Source: Selaginella tamariscina (taxonomy: Eukaryota; Streptophyta; Lycopodiopsida; Selaginellales; Selaginellaceae). From it: a DNA stretch of 64,000 nt. The stretch spans positions 45,927 to 109,926 of the forward strand of contig PUQB01000346.1 of assembly GCA_003024785.1 (NCBI GenBank), in the 5' to 3' direction. The position numbers and the translations under genes were made by a program. The notes under the pieces are model-generated. The model saw only the letters and a program-made list of their open reading frames with translations. It had not been told where the DNA came from and ran no database searches. Below are positions 52,542-64,000 of this stretch, in pieces. Numbering within the stretch: the stretch's first letter is position 1; each line of letters opens with the position of its first letter.

Positions 52542-55510
52542 CTAAGTCAGTAGCTTGGCTAGGTTAATGTCATTTGCGATCCTTGCCAGCTTGAATGACC
52601 TTTCCATTCCTAAGACGTTTCTACCTAGATCAATCATTGCCACCAAAGATGATCCAATACATGACCCTATATCCCAAACAAGATTGCCATGCCTTGAAAG
52701 CTTATCAATGACTAGTTGCATTAGTTACACACTCTTGGGTTGAACAATACATGTTAAATGAGAAAAAAAACAAAAGAACTCTTACCATGCGGATTGGTAG
52801 CGATTTGGCATGTCAACAAGGATTGTACTCCCTAGCTGTAGTGGAATGTTCACCAGTGGAGTTCTAGATGCTTGGAAAATGACCAAAGTTTCCTATAAAA
52901 TGAATTAAGTAAAAAATATTAAGAAAACAATTGAGAGTAATACTTTGCTCATGGTGGATGAAATATGTTGATGAATGTCCTAGCCCAAATGACATCAATT
53001 GCTTGTACAACTCTACAAATCATGGAGGCCGTGGCAAGACCACTATGTAACCATTTGTAGACAAGTGCTGCTGTGAATTGAAGACCTTACCACATCAAGA
53101 TGCAACAGGATATTATCCAGGGATGAAAGGAGAGGCTCCGAGTCATTGGGGAGATCCAAGACGACAAGATTGAGGCCATATTCACATGCTTCCTTTGGAT
53201 TTGTAATGTGGCATTTGTCAACCAAATCTCACAACCTATTGTAAGTTTTCTGCCACTCCACACCCTCATGAAAGAAAGACCTACCCATCTCTTTAATATC
53301 ACACACATCTAAGTCATATGTGCCCCAAGCATAAGCCAATGTCGAGACAAAAACAAAAGATCGTCCATAATATTTAAAGTACCTTCTACGTCCTAGAGCA
53401 ATGATGATGGAGTGGGTGGGGGCAAACCTGATGTGCTTGTAGCTCTAGGAATAGGAGCAATTGCCTTTGCTAGGGTGCAATTCATTTCTTGGTCCCTGTT
53501 TTTAGAACTACCAGCACTTCCTTGGGTTGCCATGTGTAGCTTATGTAGGCATGCTTCCCAAGATGGTAGTTCTCCTTCGGATAGTCCAACCAAAAAGGCA
53601 CATCCCAACGCTCGAACAAAGTTACCTCTTACTCCACATATGAGGAGAGCTCATGTGGTCCATCAAGAGCTTCATTATGGTGGTAGGACGACTTCCTTTA
53701 CCATTGCAAATTTGTTGGATGTGCAAGTCAACGCAATATTAAAACTACTACATACCTCCAAATCATCCTTCTGGCGAACTTGTTTCACTCGAAGAAATTT
53801 TTTGGCTCAATGGAAAACATGAATTAAGTACACTTGAAAAAAGGTTGGAACATTAAAGTCTTGCACCTGGCTCTCATCTCATCAAACCAATCACGAAAGT
53901 CCTTGGTTGTTCCCAATTTGCCATCATCCTCGTGCAAGTTCGCCATGATCTTTATAGCCTTGTCATGTCAATAAAGGTCAATGGTGAACCACTTCAACCA
54001 CTCTTTGTCTTGCACTCTATGCAAGCTCAGAGTTTGCTACTCGTTCTTCTTGTCTAAGTAACCAAGCTTGTTTAAATACCATATACACAAGTCATTGGTG
54101 ATCCTTGTTTTTGAAAGTGCATATAAATTCTCTAGCCCTATCCAATGACACTACCTAAGAGGGATGCTGATGACCCTTTGAAACCAATCGTCATAAGGCA
54201 GGATATAAGAACTTCATCATACACCTATTGTGTTTTTTATAGACTTGTTGCTTCAAATCTCCTTCTGCTCTCAAATTTCCCTTGGACTATTTCACAACAT
54301 TCTCCAAGTCCTTGATCTCATTCTAAAAGTGCAAAAGAAAAGAGTACTCAAGTGCGTACCTTGCTACACATTCCTTCCACTACTGCATATCTTTATGATT
54401 ATTATCACTCAACAAGTCTAGAATCTTTGATGTCCCTTCCACACTTGCACATCATATCTTTAAAGCCAATAGTAGATAAGGTAGAATGGTCTCAATAGAA
54501 TAGATGATGAGCTGCATTGACAAACAATTAATTAGACATACTTATATAAGTTAAATAGTCACTTGTTCTGTTTAAACATGGTAACAAATTGGAGGTCATT
54601 TGCATCGGATTTCCTAATGAACTCGCTCTCACATGAACAGCCCAACGCTTCTTGGTGTCCTCCTAGTGACTTCCTTGTACAACTTCTACAAAGCCTAAAG
54701 CCTATTTTGCCATCTTGAGTCATGAAGAAATTGCATGAACCTATGCATGGTACTTGGGTTCTATAAGCTCCTTCTCAAATGCCTCATGAAGAATAAGCAT
54801 ATTGTTATCCTTGGCCAGCTCTGCCAAATCCTTCTTTGTCACCGGTCTGCTAACAAAAAGGATCAATTGGGTGGTGCTTTGGAGTATCCACTTGCCCACT
54901 TGAAGCTCCTCACCAGCTTGTCCAAGTCCTCTAGGTTCATGCAGTAAACAATCTCATTCGAAAGTAGATGACAAATAGGAAATGTCTAGAGGGTATCCCA
55001 AGTCATTGATGAAGATTGTTGTAGCCGAACACTCCACTTGTGGGCTCATTGGAATGTTATATACCTCCTTTCCTCCTTGGTTCCCCCTTTGCGTTCTTCT
55101 CTTCCTTGTCTCCCCCTTGTGCTTTTTTTCCACAGCCTCTCTCTTCTCTATTGATTGGCTGACCTGAGTTAAAATTAACCTCATGTTTATCTTCTTGTTC
55201 TCCTCTTCAATAGCACTATCTTGGGCCACCATATATTCTGGTAGGACCACCAATATTGAACTTGGGCCACCTATGTTTGCATTCACCTGCGAGTTTCAAT
55301 GTAAAAATTGTAACCACGGTCGGAGGTGTTGTTCACCTAAGTGAGAGAAGAGCCTTTCTTGTAGCTGTGTCAGCACCTAAATTAGAAGACCTTATTTCCG
55401 ACCCTGTGTCAGACTATGTGGTTGCGACACTTTGTCTTCTCGACATTATACTTGGCTCTTGCCTGTACTTCTCGCTTAGATGGTTCATGATCTTCTTCTT
55501 TGGAGACATT
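52542..55510 (-). pseudogene. Multi-exon gene remnant ending in an N4/N6 DNA methyltransferase-like domain
   Basis: The last exon (stop at 52542) reads LVIDKLSRHGNLVWDIGSCI, then GSSLVAMIDLGRNVLGMERS. This resembles motifs X and I at the C-terminal end of beta-class N4/N6 methyltransferases (S..G..VLDPF.GSGTT..AA..LGR..IGIE), with the usual DPF replaced by DIG. Just upstream, across a possible short intron (about 52745-52787, GTAAGA...AAG), comes GSTILVDMPNRYQSAW, which could be a variant of motif IV. Further 5' pieces have no family I know: KEACEYGLNLVVLDLPND (about 53100-53180), DDGKLGTTKDFRDWFDEMRA (about 53880-53950), CRSCTRKSLGGHQEALG (about 54640-54700) and a Lys/Glu-rich stretch (about 55080-55200). 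Frame is lost in several places. It could be an old cellular gene or part of an unknown transposon. The methyltransferase link rests on one short region. Confidence 0.4.
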
Positions 55511-55619
55511 TAGAAGCTCTCATTTACATCATCTAGTAGATCTACAAACAAATTAGCTTAGAGAACACCATAAATTAAAGACCAATTAAACCTACTACTA
55601 CCCACTAGAGAGGGAATGC

Positions 55620-56255
55620 TAAACTACCCACGGCAAGCTATAGAGGTTTAGATATTGCTGAAGGCCCTAGTCAACACAATGAAGAGCACTACTGATTGGG
55701 ATATGCACTGTTGAACACCCTAGTCAACACTTAGTGGAGAAGGAGCAGTACTGCCAATTGGGATGGCATTGCCAACCCCCTTAGTCGGCACTCAATGGAG
55801 AAGGATCACCATTGCCGATTGGGGAGGGCAGTGCTAAACCTCTCATAAGGAGAAGGAGCACTATTGTCGACTGGGGAAAAACTACCAAACACCCTAGTCA
55901 ACACTTAGTGGAGAAGGAGTTGAACCTCCTAATCGGCACAATAAGGAGAAGGAGCACTACTACCCTACTAGGGAGGGAACTACCGAACACCCCAGTTGGC
56001 AGGACCACCATTGTCTATTGGGGAGGGCATTGTCGAACCCCAATCAACACTTAATGGAGATGGACTACTACAGCCAATTGGGAGGGCACTGTTGAACCTC
56101 CCAATTGGCACAATAAGGAGAAGGAGCACTACTGCTTGACTGGAGAGGGGACTTTTGGGACCCCCCAGTCAGCACTTAGTAGATAAGGATCACCACTGTT
56201 GACTGGGGAGGGCATTATCGAACGGCCTGGTCAACACACAATGGAGAAGGAATAT
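55620..56255. repeat. Tandem array of about ten 61-base units, each with a hairpin
   Basis: Unit starts are visible as GGAGCACTACTGCC or GGATCACCATTGCC near 55740, 55801, 55852, 55945, 56006, 56060, 56121 and 56186. Each unit has a left arm of the GCCGATTGGGGAGG type and a right arm of the CCCCCTAGTCGGC type. The clearest unit has perfect 13-base arms (56073-56085 and 56097-56109) with an 11-base loop. Units differ, and in some cases both arms change together (GCCAATTGGG/CCCAATTGGC, GTTGAC/GTCAAC), while others use G-T pairs. The array lies directly upstream of the minus-strand methyltransferase-like remnant. Confidence 0.85.
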
Positions 56256-58179
56256 GTGGCAATCTATAAAGAGAAAATGTGGATAGAGACAGTGTTATAG
56301 AGAAAAACAATGCTACAAAGAGATAGTGTCACAAAGAGATAATATTGCCTCCAATGCCAACAAATCCAAGCACCAAGAAGATACAAGAGTACAATAGCGA
56401 AAACTAGTGGAATGGATGCTTGAGACTATAGAACACTAGCAAGTGTAATGGCGACTAGAGTTTTCTAAAATTGGTGGTTGTATTGCCGATAGGTTACTAA
56501 AATTGGTGGCCAAGATTGCAAATAGGGTTACTTGATTTGGTGGCTAGGATTACAATGATTTGGCAATAGGGTTCCTTGAATTTGAAAGCTAAGATTATAC
56601 CTTAAAGTAAAGACTTGGATTGTAGACTCAGTTTCATTGGTTAGCAGTTAGGATTGGATATTGGGTTACTTGGTATTGTAGACCTAAAACATGGGAATAG
56701 ATTTAGATTTAAATATTACAGCTACAAATACCATTCTTCAAGACATCCCACCCACAAACGTTCAATGCTTACACACGGTTTGTAACAATTGTTGTTTAGA
56801 GTTAATTGACTACTACATAGCTAACACATAAGTTTCAGTTTGGTTTATGTTTTAAAAACCTTACTCGTGAAATATTGCTATTTTGAATAGATGGCTAGAG
56901 TAAGATATAACGGTATTGCTGCATTTGCCCAAGAACTGCATGCAACATTCTCCATTCTAGTATGGGAAGACTTTAAGATGTTTCAATTGTTATCATTTCT
57001 TGGCGAATCAAGATTAGAAGCAAAGATCTTTGATGAGAGGATGAATCAACTTAGTTTGTTTTCTACACATTACTCTCTTTAGAATAGAGAGCTTTGATAA
57101 GAATGATTTGACACTTGTAATGTTATAGAAAACAAATAAGTGCTGAATTAAAAAGAGTTTCATTACACGTCATGAACTATTCGACGTGTTTCTAAAGTGC
57201 CCCAGAATATAACAGTGATGAGTTGTTGTCTTAAAAGGAACATAACCAAGTATTTAGGGATGGAGGACTGCCACAACTAGACCCATCTAAGCACCATACA
57301 TTAGCAAGTTTCCTACAAGGGTCAGTCGCAGTAGATGTGTAGAACATCTAAAGTGCACCCTTCATGTTCATTTTAGACTTTGCTAATAAGTAAAACAAAT
57401 TTCACCTCAAAGGATTTGTACAAAAGGTGAAGACCATAGTTGAGGGGACAATTGAAGGCATGACGTACATGCATTATGGTTATTTGCTTGCTTTTTTGAA
57501 TGGATGTGTCACAACATCTTACTATGTCATACTAAACGATGTTACAAAGGGCATGCTCTTCATCCATCAAGGAGATGATCAACACCCTACCAAGAGTTCT
57601 ATGTCGTCTACAAATAAACTAGGTAGTTGTGAACAGTCCTAAGACTAATTAGAGAGCTATAAAATTCCAAGCAACTTGTGAATAATTATGGAAAAACTTT
57701 TTAAATCACCTAATGACATAGCCTACAACAAACCCCTTGAAAAACTTGAGAATGAACCATACAAACAAAGAACAATAAAACATGCTTTAAAAAGGATATT
57801 AGTGCCTTCTAGAATTGAAGAGAAAATTATCAATCCCTTTCATTCATGTTGTTCACATTCTATAGGAACTCATCGACGCCAAAGAACAATCTTTGATATT
57901 CAAAAATGACAGTCCAAGGTCTAGGTTTAAGGGTGGATTACATCAAGAGGTGCCAACCTAGTGGTGACCTACAACAACAATGGGTGGTCCTAGACCACAT
58001 GCATCGAATTCCTGACTGGACAACAATTGGCATTCATCTCTATGATCCATTGTAAGTGGTGTAGAATATTTATATGTTTATTATGATTGATTTTCGATGT
58101 TAATTTTTCAACCTATGTTCGATGGTAACAATAGCATATGGTGACATGCGCCATGTGAACAGTGTTGTTTTTGAACATC
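56256..58179. other. Unassigned region with fragmentary open frames
   Basis: Small repeats of the GAGATAGTGT and GGTGGCTAAGATT type occur at 56280-56600. Plus-strand frames at 56891-57082, 57427-57642 and 57688-57909 have balanced composition (for example GIAAFAQELHATFSILVWED) and could be pieces of one degraded protein, but no family is recognised and no splice structure is convincing. Confidence 0.3.
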
Positions 58180-58930
58180 ATGTTCAGACATGGCTCTCAA
58201 ATGCTAACTCTAGCACCCCTCAGTGAACCCTCAGAAACTTGTCAACGAAGATCCCACGCCTACAGTTGGACAAGGACAAGAATGTGCCCGATTTAGTTAT
58301 GAGTGCTTCTCTTAGCTTAACATGAAGGAGAAGGCTGGAAAAAGCCTCAACCTTTAACCCTCAAGACGTGCATTTTGTTAAGATTCCCAAGCATGGATTA
58401 GTCAACGTTAAGAGTAGGCTACCGCGAAGGTGGGATGTACCCCTATTGTCTGGAAGTTGAGGTGAATAACACTCAACACGGTGTGAAACTCATCAAGTTA
58501 TTACACAACCGAACATGGAGTGATGCAAGTGATTATTAATGACACTCACCACCCCTTTGAGAGAGTGGATGCCCTAATCCACAAACTTAAAGGTTGCTAT
58601 CGGCATAACAAAGGGTGTGTGTTTTGACAAAACAAGCTACGACTTGCACCAATAAAAGAATAACAAACTCTGTTAGGAACTCTCCTACATATATTATAAT
58701 ATATGTGACAGAGGCCTCCCCCTATTTTCTTGTTTATGTAAGTGGTACAAAATCTCATTCCAATGAGAATATACTTGATGAACTAACTTAATAACCTAGC
58801 GACCCTTAAACCCTAACCCAAGGGGATTAGGTCAACCCTAGGGGTGTTTCTACCCATATCCAGCATTCTAAACTCATCGAAACCAGCCAAAAACCTAATC
58901 GAGACATGAAAAATTAGGTAAGAGTTTTTT
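58180..58930 (+). repeat. Family A repeat, second long copy
   Basis: Aligns with 27160-27790 from GAAGATCCCACGCC to the end near GTCAACCCTAGGGGTG, with one extra block of about 120 bases (58480-58600) absent from the first copy. Its non-coding nature and similar end make it a good second member for defining the family. Confidence 0.8.
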
Positions 58931-59444
58931 AAAAGGTAAATTAAAGTTTCCTGTAAATATTTAATGACACCCGATTAGATCATCACTAGATACCCAAGTG
59001 CACTAAGCATGCATGTTTTCTACTACATTTAAAGCTTATCAATATAGTTTGGTAAGAACAATAATTAACGTCAAAAGTAAAAAAAAAATCATAGTAAAAA
59101 CTATGACACTTATGCATTTTTAAAACTAACAAAAAATAACTCACTTGTAAATTTTTTAAAGTTTATAAAAATGACTTGGTCCTTACAAACTTTGTTAACG
59201 TTATGTACTGAAGTAGTTTTTCTTCACAAAGGTATAATGTAACAAAGGTTAACTATGATATATATCTTCTTATATTATGTACTATGTGAAGATTACCAAG
59301 AAGTAGTACTTTTATATAGATACATTACATGTAAAACAATACTATTGTGTATATGAATTTATATTTATATATATATATATATAATTATATATATAATATA
59401 TATATGTATATAAAATTCTTTCAAGTTGAGTTTTCCAAAACTTA
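58931..59444. other. AT-rich spacer
   Basis: AT-rich with a TATA microsatellite (59365-59410). No feature supported. Confidence 0.35.
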
Positions 59445-59880
59445 GAATAACTTTTTTATAAGGTTTATAAATAAATATTTGCATATCGTAAAGAATCTAT
59501 ATTTTGTAGTTTTAATATGCTTGGTAAATATATATTGTTGAGAGACACAAAATCCCAATACTAATTTATAAATTTTAACTTTAAAATAATAATGTAATTT
59601 TAATATATTTAGTTTATAATATGTTTATTCAATTTAATATTAATTAAACAATGTAACATATGATTTAAACTAAAAATTAAAAATATAAAGTTTATAACTC
59701 ACCATAAGAATTGAATGTACAACTTAACCTTTAATTTTTTTTACCTTTAACTAACATGTTAATTTAACTCTCTTTTGAATTGCATATATAAAATAACCTT
59801 AGGATTAAAATATACTAAATAGTCTAAAGACACATCCACCCATAGTGATAATGCCAATGCTATCCTTATTACTTTTTAAT
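59445..59880 (+). repeat. Family C repeat, copy 2
   Basis: Second copy of the 34370-35090 repeat, same strand, shorter by several internal deletions. It ends near ATGCCAATGC, about 150 bases before the F-box/LRR gene. Confidence 0.75.
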
Positions 59881-60038
59881 GTTTAATATGACATGCCCAC
59901 GTAAGCAGGTTTTAAGTCCACCTAAGCGGACAAATTTAACGGCCGTCCACGCCAGCGGCATCCGTTTTTTGTTCAAGGAGAGTGAACATTTAGGTCTTTA
60001 GAACAGATTTTAGGGCTCTAGTGGGGAAGAGGAGGAAC
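59881..60038 (+). promoter_or_regulatory. Likely promoter and 5' UTR of the F-box/LRR gene
   Basis: A shift from AT-rich to GC-rich sequence (ACGGCCGTCCACGCCAGC near 59940) precedes TTTTAGGGCTCTAG (60008-60021), again an AGGG-type motif within 35 bases of the probable start codon. Confidence 0.35.
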
Positions 60039-63000
60039 ATGCAGCGGCTTCCGAGGTGAGTGCAGCTCGAAGAATGTACAAATTCCTGTCGGATTAGTGT
60101 GTAATTAGAGGTGTTAGCATGGATCAAGTAAGCGAGGACTGGTATCACTTGTAGATGAGGCGGATTGGGAGCGCTGGAGCGAGACCGGAGCGTCGGGCAC
60201 TCAGAGGCAAAGATCCGGCCTCTAGCTCAATCTCACAGTGCTTCGATCTAGGTTCGATTCCTTACGATTCCGGGCCAAGCATGGGTTCTTCGGCGGCTTT
60301 ATGCCGCATACGATAACGTGGCTTCTGGGGCACATTCGGTCATTCAGACATACATTTAGTTCATGTACATGATTTAGATACAAGGCACATTCGATACATT
60401 CAGTTGGTACAGAGTCGAATTTACTGGGTGCAAGTATGGGTCTAGTTCTGCTTCGGATTCAGTCACAGACCCGTACGGTATAAGATGTCAGCGGATCCTA
60501 TGATGGGATTGATGGGTTGTCAGTCATTCACGGATACCGATTACTCAGTTCCGCCGTGGATTACTCAAGTAATGAATGACGGACGGGAACGGAGTGTCGG
60601 TTTAGAGAGACGGACCGGACAAGGATTGCCGGACCTCAATATTGTCTTGGAGAAGCCCCCTGAGCCCTTTCTTGAGATAGAGAAACGGCAAGCAAGATGA
60701 AGCACAAGCTTTGCCCGAGCTCGGACTTGTCTTGGAGAAACGGACCCAAGAACAGGCGTTAATGATCGATGAAGCTGCTCCTGTGCAAGTACGAACCCAT
60801 ATCTCTCTCTCTCTATAGATAGAGAGAGAGAGAGAGAGAGAGTTAACGGTTCTCGTTGTTGCAGGAGTGGATAAGATGCAATTGAAACTATCCAAGAGAA
60901 CGAAGTTGGTCGCTTTTGCTGCGTAAGCGTTCTTTATTTCTCACTTATATTTATAAGGATTAACTATTAATATTGTAGACGGGAGGCATAGGCATATAGA
61001 GGCATTTTGAAATGCAAAAGAGAGTATGCAGGGAGATTGAAGAGAAGCAAAGGGAAGAAGAAAGGGAACGACTTACCATTCCTCCCAGAGCGGTGGATGA
61101 TGATGAGACGTATATTGGCGAGCCGAGAATGGATCTTACAGATGATTTACTTCACAAGGTGTGTGTTTGTGTTGTGTGTGTGAGAGAGAGTGGTGGTGTG
61201 GTGAATGTTTTCAATATTATATCTTCACATGTCATATCGAAATATTTAAGTTTAATTTCAAATGATGTCCGTGATATCTATATGCTGTATGACTAGACAT
61301 GTGCTATAACCTATACATGTACGATATATTTATATATTACTGCATATAGGCATGTAGACATGAATATATTTGTATCTGAAAGTATAATTGTTATTTTACA
61401 GGTGTTTTCGCATCTTAATAACAACACTTCACTCTGCACAGCAGAATAGTGTCGCCAATGGCGTGTTGCGAGTTCACATGAGGACTTTTGGAAAGTTTTA
61501 AAACTTTGAAGGCCGTAAAGTTACTCCCTAAACAAGGTGAGCTATTTAATTATGTTTTACTACGTTTGACATGATCTATGCTGTTTTTCTGCAGTGAGGA
61601 GCTTGTGCTACAGGTATCCCAAAGCTATTGAGCTCAACTTAAGATGTAAAATGATCGAAGATGTACCTGCATTAGAGGCTATTCGTGCTCTAAGGTAATA
61701 TAATTTCAGGACTTGTACGGGTGTTTGTATAGATATGGATCCGAAGAGATAATGCTGTTAACTATAACGTATTTATATGTCCTGCAATTATTGCCACCCA
61801 TTATATAATATTGTAAATTAGATAATTCTTACATGATTATATTGACACTTGGAACGGAGCTCCGCTGTGTTGAAATCCATTGTTTACTGTGTATGTGCTA
61901 TATTAGTGTAATATCATGAGAATATAGCACATGTTGAAAATACGATATTAATGTGAAATGCTCTACAGAAATCTGCAGGTGCTTAAGTTGGAGAGGGAGT
62001 TTACGGAGATTATTTTTTCCAGACACTGGCTATTGAATGTGAGCAGCTGAGAATACTTAGCATCATCGACGCGTTCTTAGGCAACGGTGGTACACAAGAG
62101 ATACAAATCCGCCACGATTCTCTACTTAACCTGGACATTCTTAAGTGCCGTGTCCTGCGTGTCTACATCAGGTCCCTCCCCTCTCCCTCTCTCTCTCTCT
62201 ACACACACACACACACACACACACACGTTGTGTGTTTTTAGTAAGGGTCTTGGGTGCATGTAGTATTATATTCTATTTGTCGGATAGTATGTTATGGAAT
62301 CTAGGTGTATATTGTAACATTCTAATGGTATTGTTTGGTATATACGGACACAACGTTTTTTTACATAGGTGTGCACACTTGCAAGAATTGTCGTTGTCGA
62401 AAACCGGCACAGCTGCAGCCATGTTACATTGTCCACAGCTTACAAAACTCGACGTGTCCTCCTGCCACAAGCTTTCAGACACTGGAGTTCGAGCCGCTGC
62501 AACTGCGTGCCCGCACCTGTTAGACCTCGACATCTCTCACTGTTCTTATGTGAGTGACGAGACCCTGCGTGAAGTCGCCACTGCATGCTCCAACTTACGC
62601 TCTCTGAATGCCTCGAACTGTCCTAATATATCTCTTGAGGTTAGTAATGTATCATAAATGTGTACTTATACATTTGGGCTTGTGTTCTAGAGGAATTAGA
62701 TTAACTCATATAAATGACATACACTCACAGACATACATATCATGCAACATGGTTTATTATATTTGTGTGTGCGTATATGTGTATCGTAACATCGTCAAGT
62801 ACGTATGTTTACATAAATACGTATATATACTGACGTGTATATGTATTTATTTAAACAACATTAACTACGAGATTTAACAGAATGAGTTTATGCCAGGTTA
62901 TTTGCTGATAATAATATGGCATAATCAGCATTCATAAATACGGTGTTATAGTGTTTGAATATGCGTATGAATTTATGTATATATGCATGTTTGCTGGCTT

Positions 63001-63997
63001 AAGTTTCTTATCTAGATATCTCTGTACTGCATATAGAAGTACTTGCGCACGGATGTGTATCTATCAATTATGTTAAATGTTCTTTTATAATCTTGAATTT
63101 ATGTTATGACTACTATTCCACTACAGGGTGTCCACATGTCCATGCTTGTCAAAATGACACTATGTAATTGTGAGGGAATCAATACACAGTCGATGACTGC
63201 GCTGTCCCATTGCTACATGCTTGAAGTAAGTCTCTTTCTCTCTCTCTCACACACCACACACACACGAGTAGGTACATGAATCTCACATATACACATGGAC
63301 AAGTATATATGTATACATATGTATTTTAGCTGCATTATGACTCGAAACCCATTGTGTAATTGATTTCAGGAGCTTTTACTTGATTATTGCTGGCTGTTGA
63401 CGAGTGTTTCACTCAATTTGCCAAGGTTGCACACAATCAGCCTGACCTATTGCCGCAAGTAAGCACATACTGTTTTCTTTTTTTACACATCTATTTGTTT
63501 ATATAATAGGTTTTGTTTTACATCGGTTTTAACTGTGTATTATGCAGATTTTCGGATCTTACACTTCGTGCTCCAGCTCTTAACTCACTCAATGTATCAA
63601 GCTGCCAAACACTATGTAGAGTCGATCTTATGTCAACCAGTCTCAAGGTTTACTCCGTGGACATCGTATATTCATTTTATGTATATCACGTTGATCAAAA
63701 GACACACACACGCACGCACACACATATATACATATTCATTTATGTATGTATGTATGTATGTGTATAGTATATGTTTACATTCTTACACACACACACACAC
63801 TAGATATGTGACGTTTTTCCTCTTTTATTATTTCAGAGACTGGTCTTCAACCAGCAGCAAGGATTGTCTCTTTTAGCTTTAGACTGTCCACAGCTACAAG
63901 AGGTGGATTTGACGGAGTGTGACTCTCTCACAAATGCAATCTGTGAATTCTCAGCCGTTGCCCCCGTTTGACGAATTTGATACTTGATAACTGCGAG
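60039..63997 (+). CDS. FBL15: F-box/LRR protein of the SLOMO/FBL15 type (partial, cut by window end)
   Basis: F-box/LRR proteins are the substrate receptors of SCF ubiquitin ligases; the Arabidopsis relative (SLOMO) affects auxin balance and organ initiation. Firm exons: 60979-61158, 61402-61536, 61595-61694, 61979-62171, 62369-62639, 63127-63225, 63370-63458, 63548-63647 and 63837-63997 (a GT donor follows). The F-box is MDLTDDLLHK + VFSHLNNN...CRQWRVASSHEDFWKVL. The LRRs follow as NLQVLKLE, LAIECEQLRILSIIDAFLGN, LTKLDVSSCHKLSDTGVRAA, CSYVSDETLREVATACSNLR, ASNCPNISLE, MLVKMTLCNCEGI and LNSLNVSSCQTLCRVDL, matching SLOMO in order. A start at 60039 (MQRLPR, then a GT donor) is a guess; the exons between 60100 and 60978 are unclear. 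Frame breaks: a TAG in the F-box (61456-61458), an A-run one too long (61500-61503), and shifts near 62010 and 63950. Confidence 0.88.
60802..60842. repeat. Palindromic (CT)n-ATAGAT-(GA)n microsatellite
   Basis: CTCTCTCTCTCTAT and ATAGAGAGAGAGAG form an inverted repeat with a 2-base loop, followed by more GA. It lies in a 5' intron of the F-box/LRR gene. Confidence 0.9.
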
Positions 63998-64000
63998 GTA

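Noticed and set aside
60245-60280. GGTTCGATTCC, like a tRNA T-arm
   Set aside because: The stem on either side does not pair, and no acceptor, D or anticodon arms were found upstream. It lies in the 5' region of the F-box/LRR gene.

Overview
This is nuclear DNA of a land plant. GT-AG introns split most genes, and several products belong to plant lineages or plastids: the thylakoid insertase ALBINO3, plastid GAPDH subunit B with its CP12-like tail, two pentatricopeptide-repeat (PPR) genes, a dirigent protein and an F-box/LRR protein of the SLOMO/FBL15 type. Short introns, a very AT-rich intergenic background, dense TG/CT/TA microsatellites and PPR repeats unlike those of flowering plants make me lean to a seed-free plant, perhaps a lycophyte. 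I cannot settle the species from sequence alone.

Layout. 0-20 kb is gene-dense: the TFIIIC largest subunit (minus, cut by the window start), BRE/BRCC45 (plus), an intron-bearing PPR-like gene (plus, broken), ALB3 (minus) and GAPB (plus) sharing a 309-base divergent promoter, an intronless PPR gene (plus) and the ribosome-assembly factor RPF2 (plus). 20-26 kb is AT-rich with one dirigent gene. 26-41 kb is a repeat graveyard: a dispersed repeat family (A) in direct and inverted copies, a second family (B) split by a 1.16-kb Tourist/Harbinger-like element, a Ty3/gypsy pol fossil, a PIF/Harbinger transposase remnant, and a 1.7-kb unit with terminal repeats. 41.9-42.9 kb holds an intact 305-codon orphan frame. 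43.8-46.1 kb has possible LRR debris and a 32-base tandem repeat. 46.46-52.41 kb is a Ty3/gypsy chromovirus fossil with both LTRs and a 5-base target duplication. 52.5-55.5 kb holds a minus-strand gene remnant whose end resembles an N4/N6 DNA methyltransferase. Directly upstream of it is a tandem array of about ten 61-base units that each carry a potential hairpin. 58-60 kb repeats families A and C, and 60-64 kb is the start of the F-box/LRR gene, cut by the window end.

Themes. ALB3 and GAPB are both nuclear genes for chloroplast proteins and start head to head. The conserved genes carry single-base breaks at otherwise well-conserved codons, often where a homopolymer is one base short. This looks more like residual long-read assembly error than like loss of so many essential genes at once. 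Many introns begin with alternating GT/GC tracts right at the 5' splice site, and several composite microsatellites are perfect palindromes.
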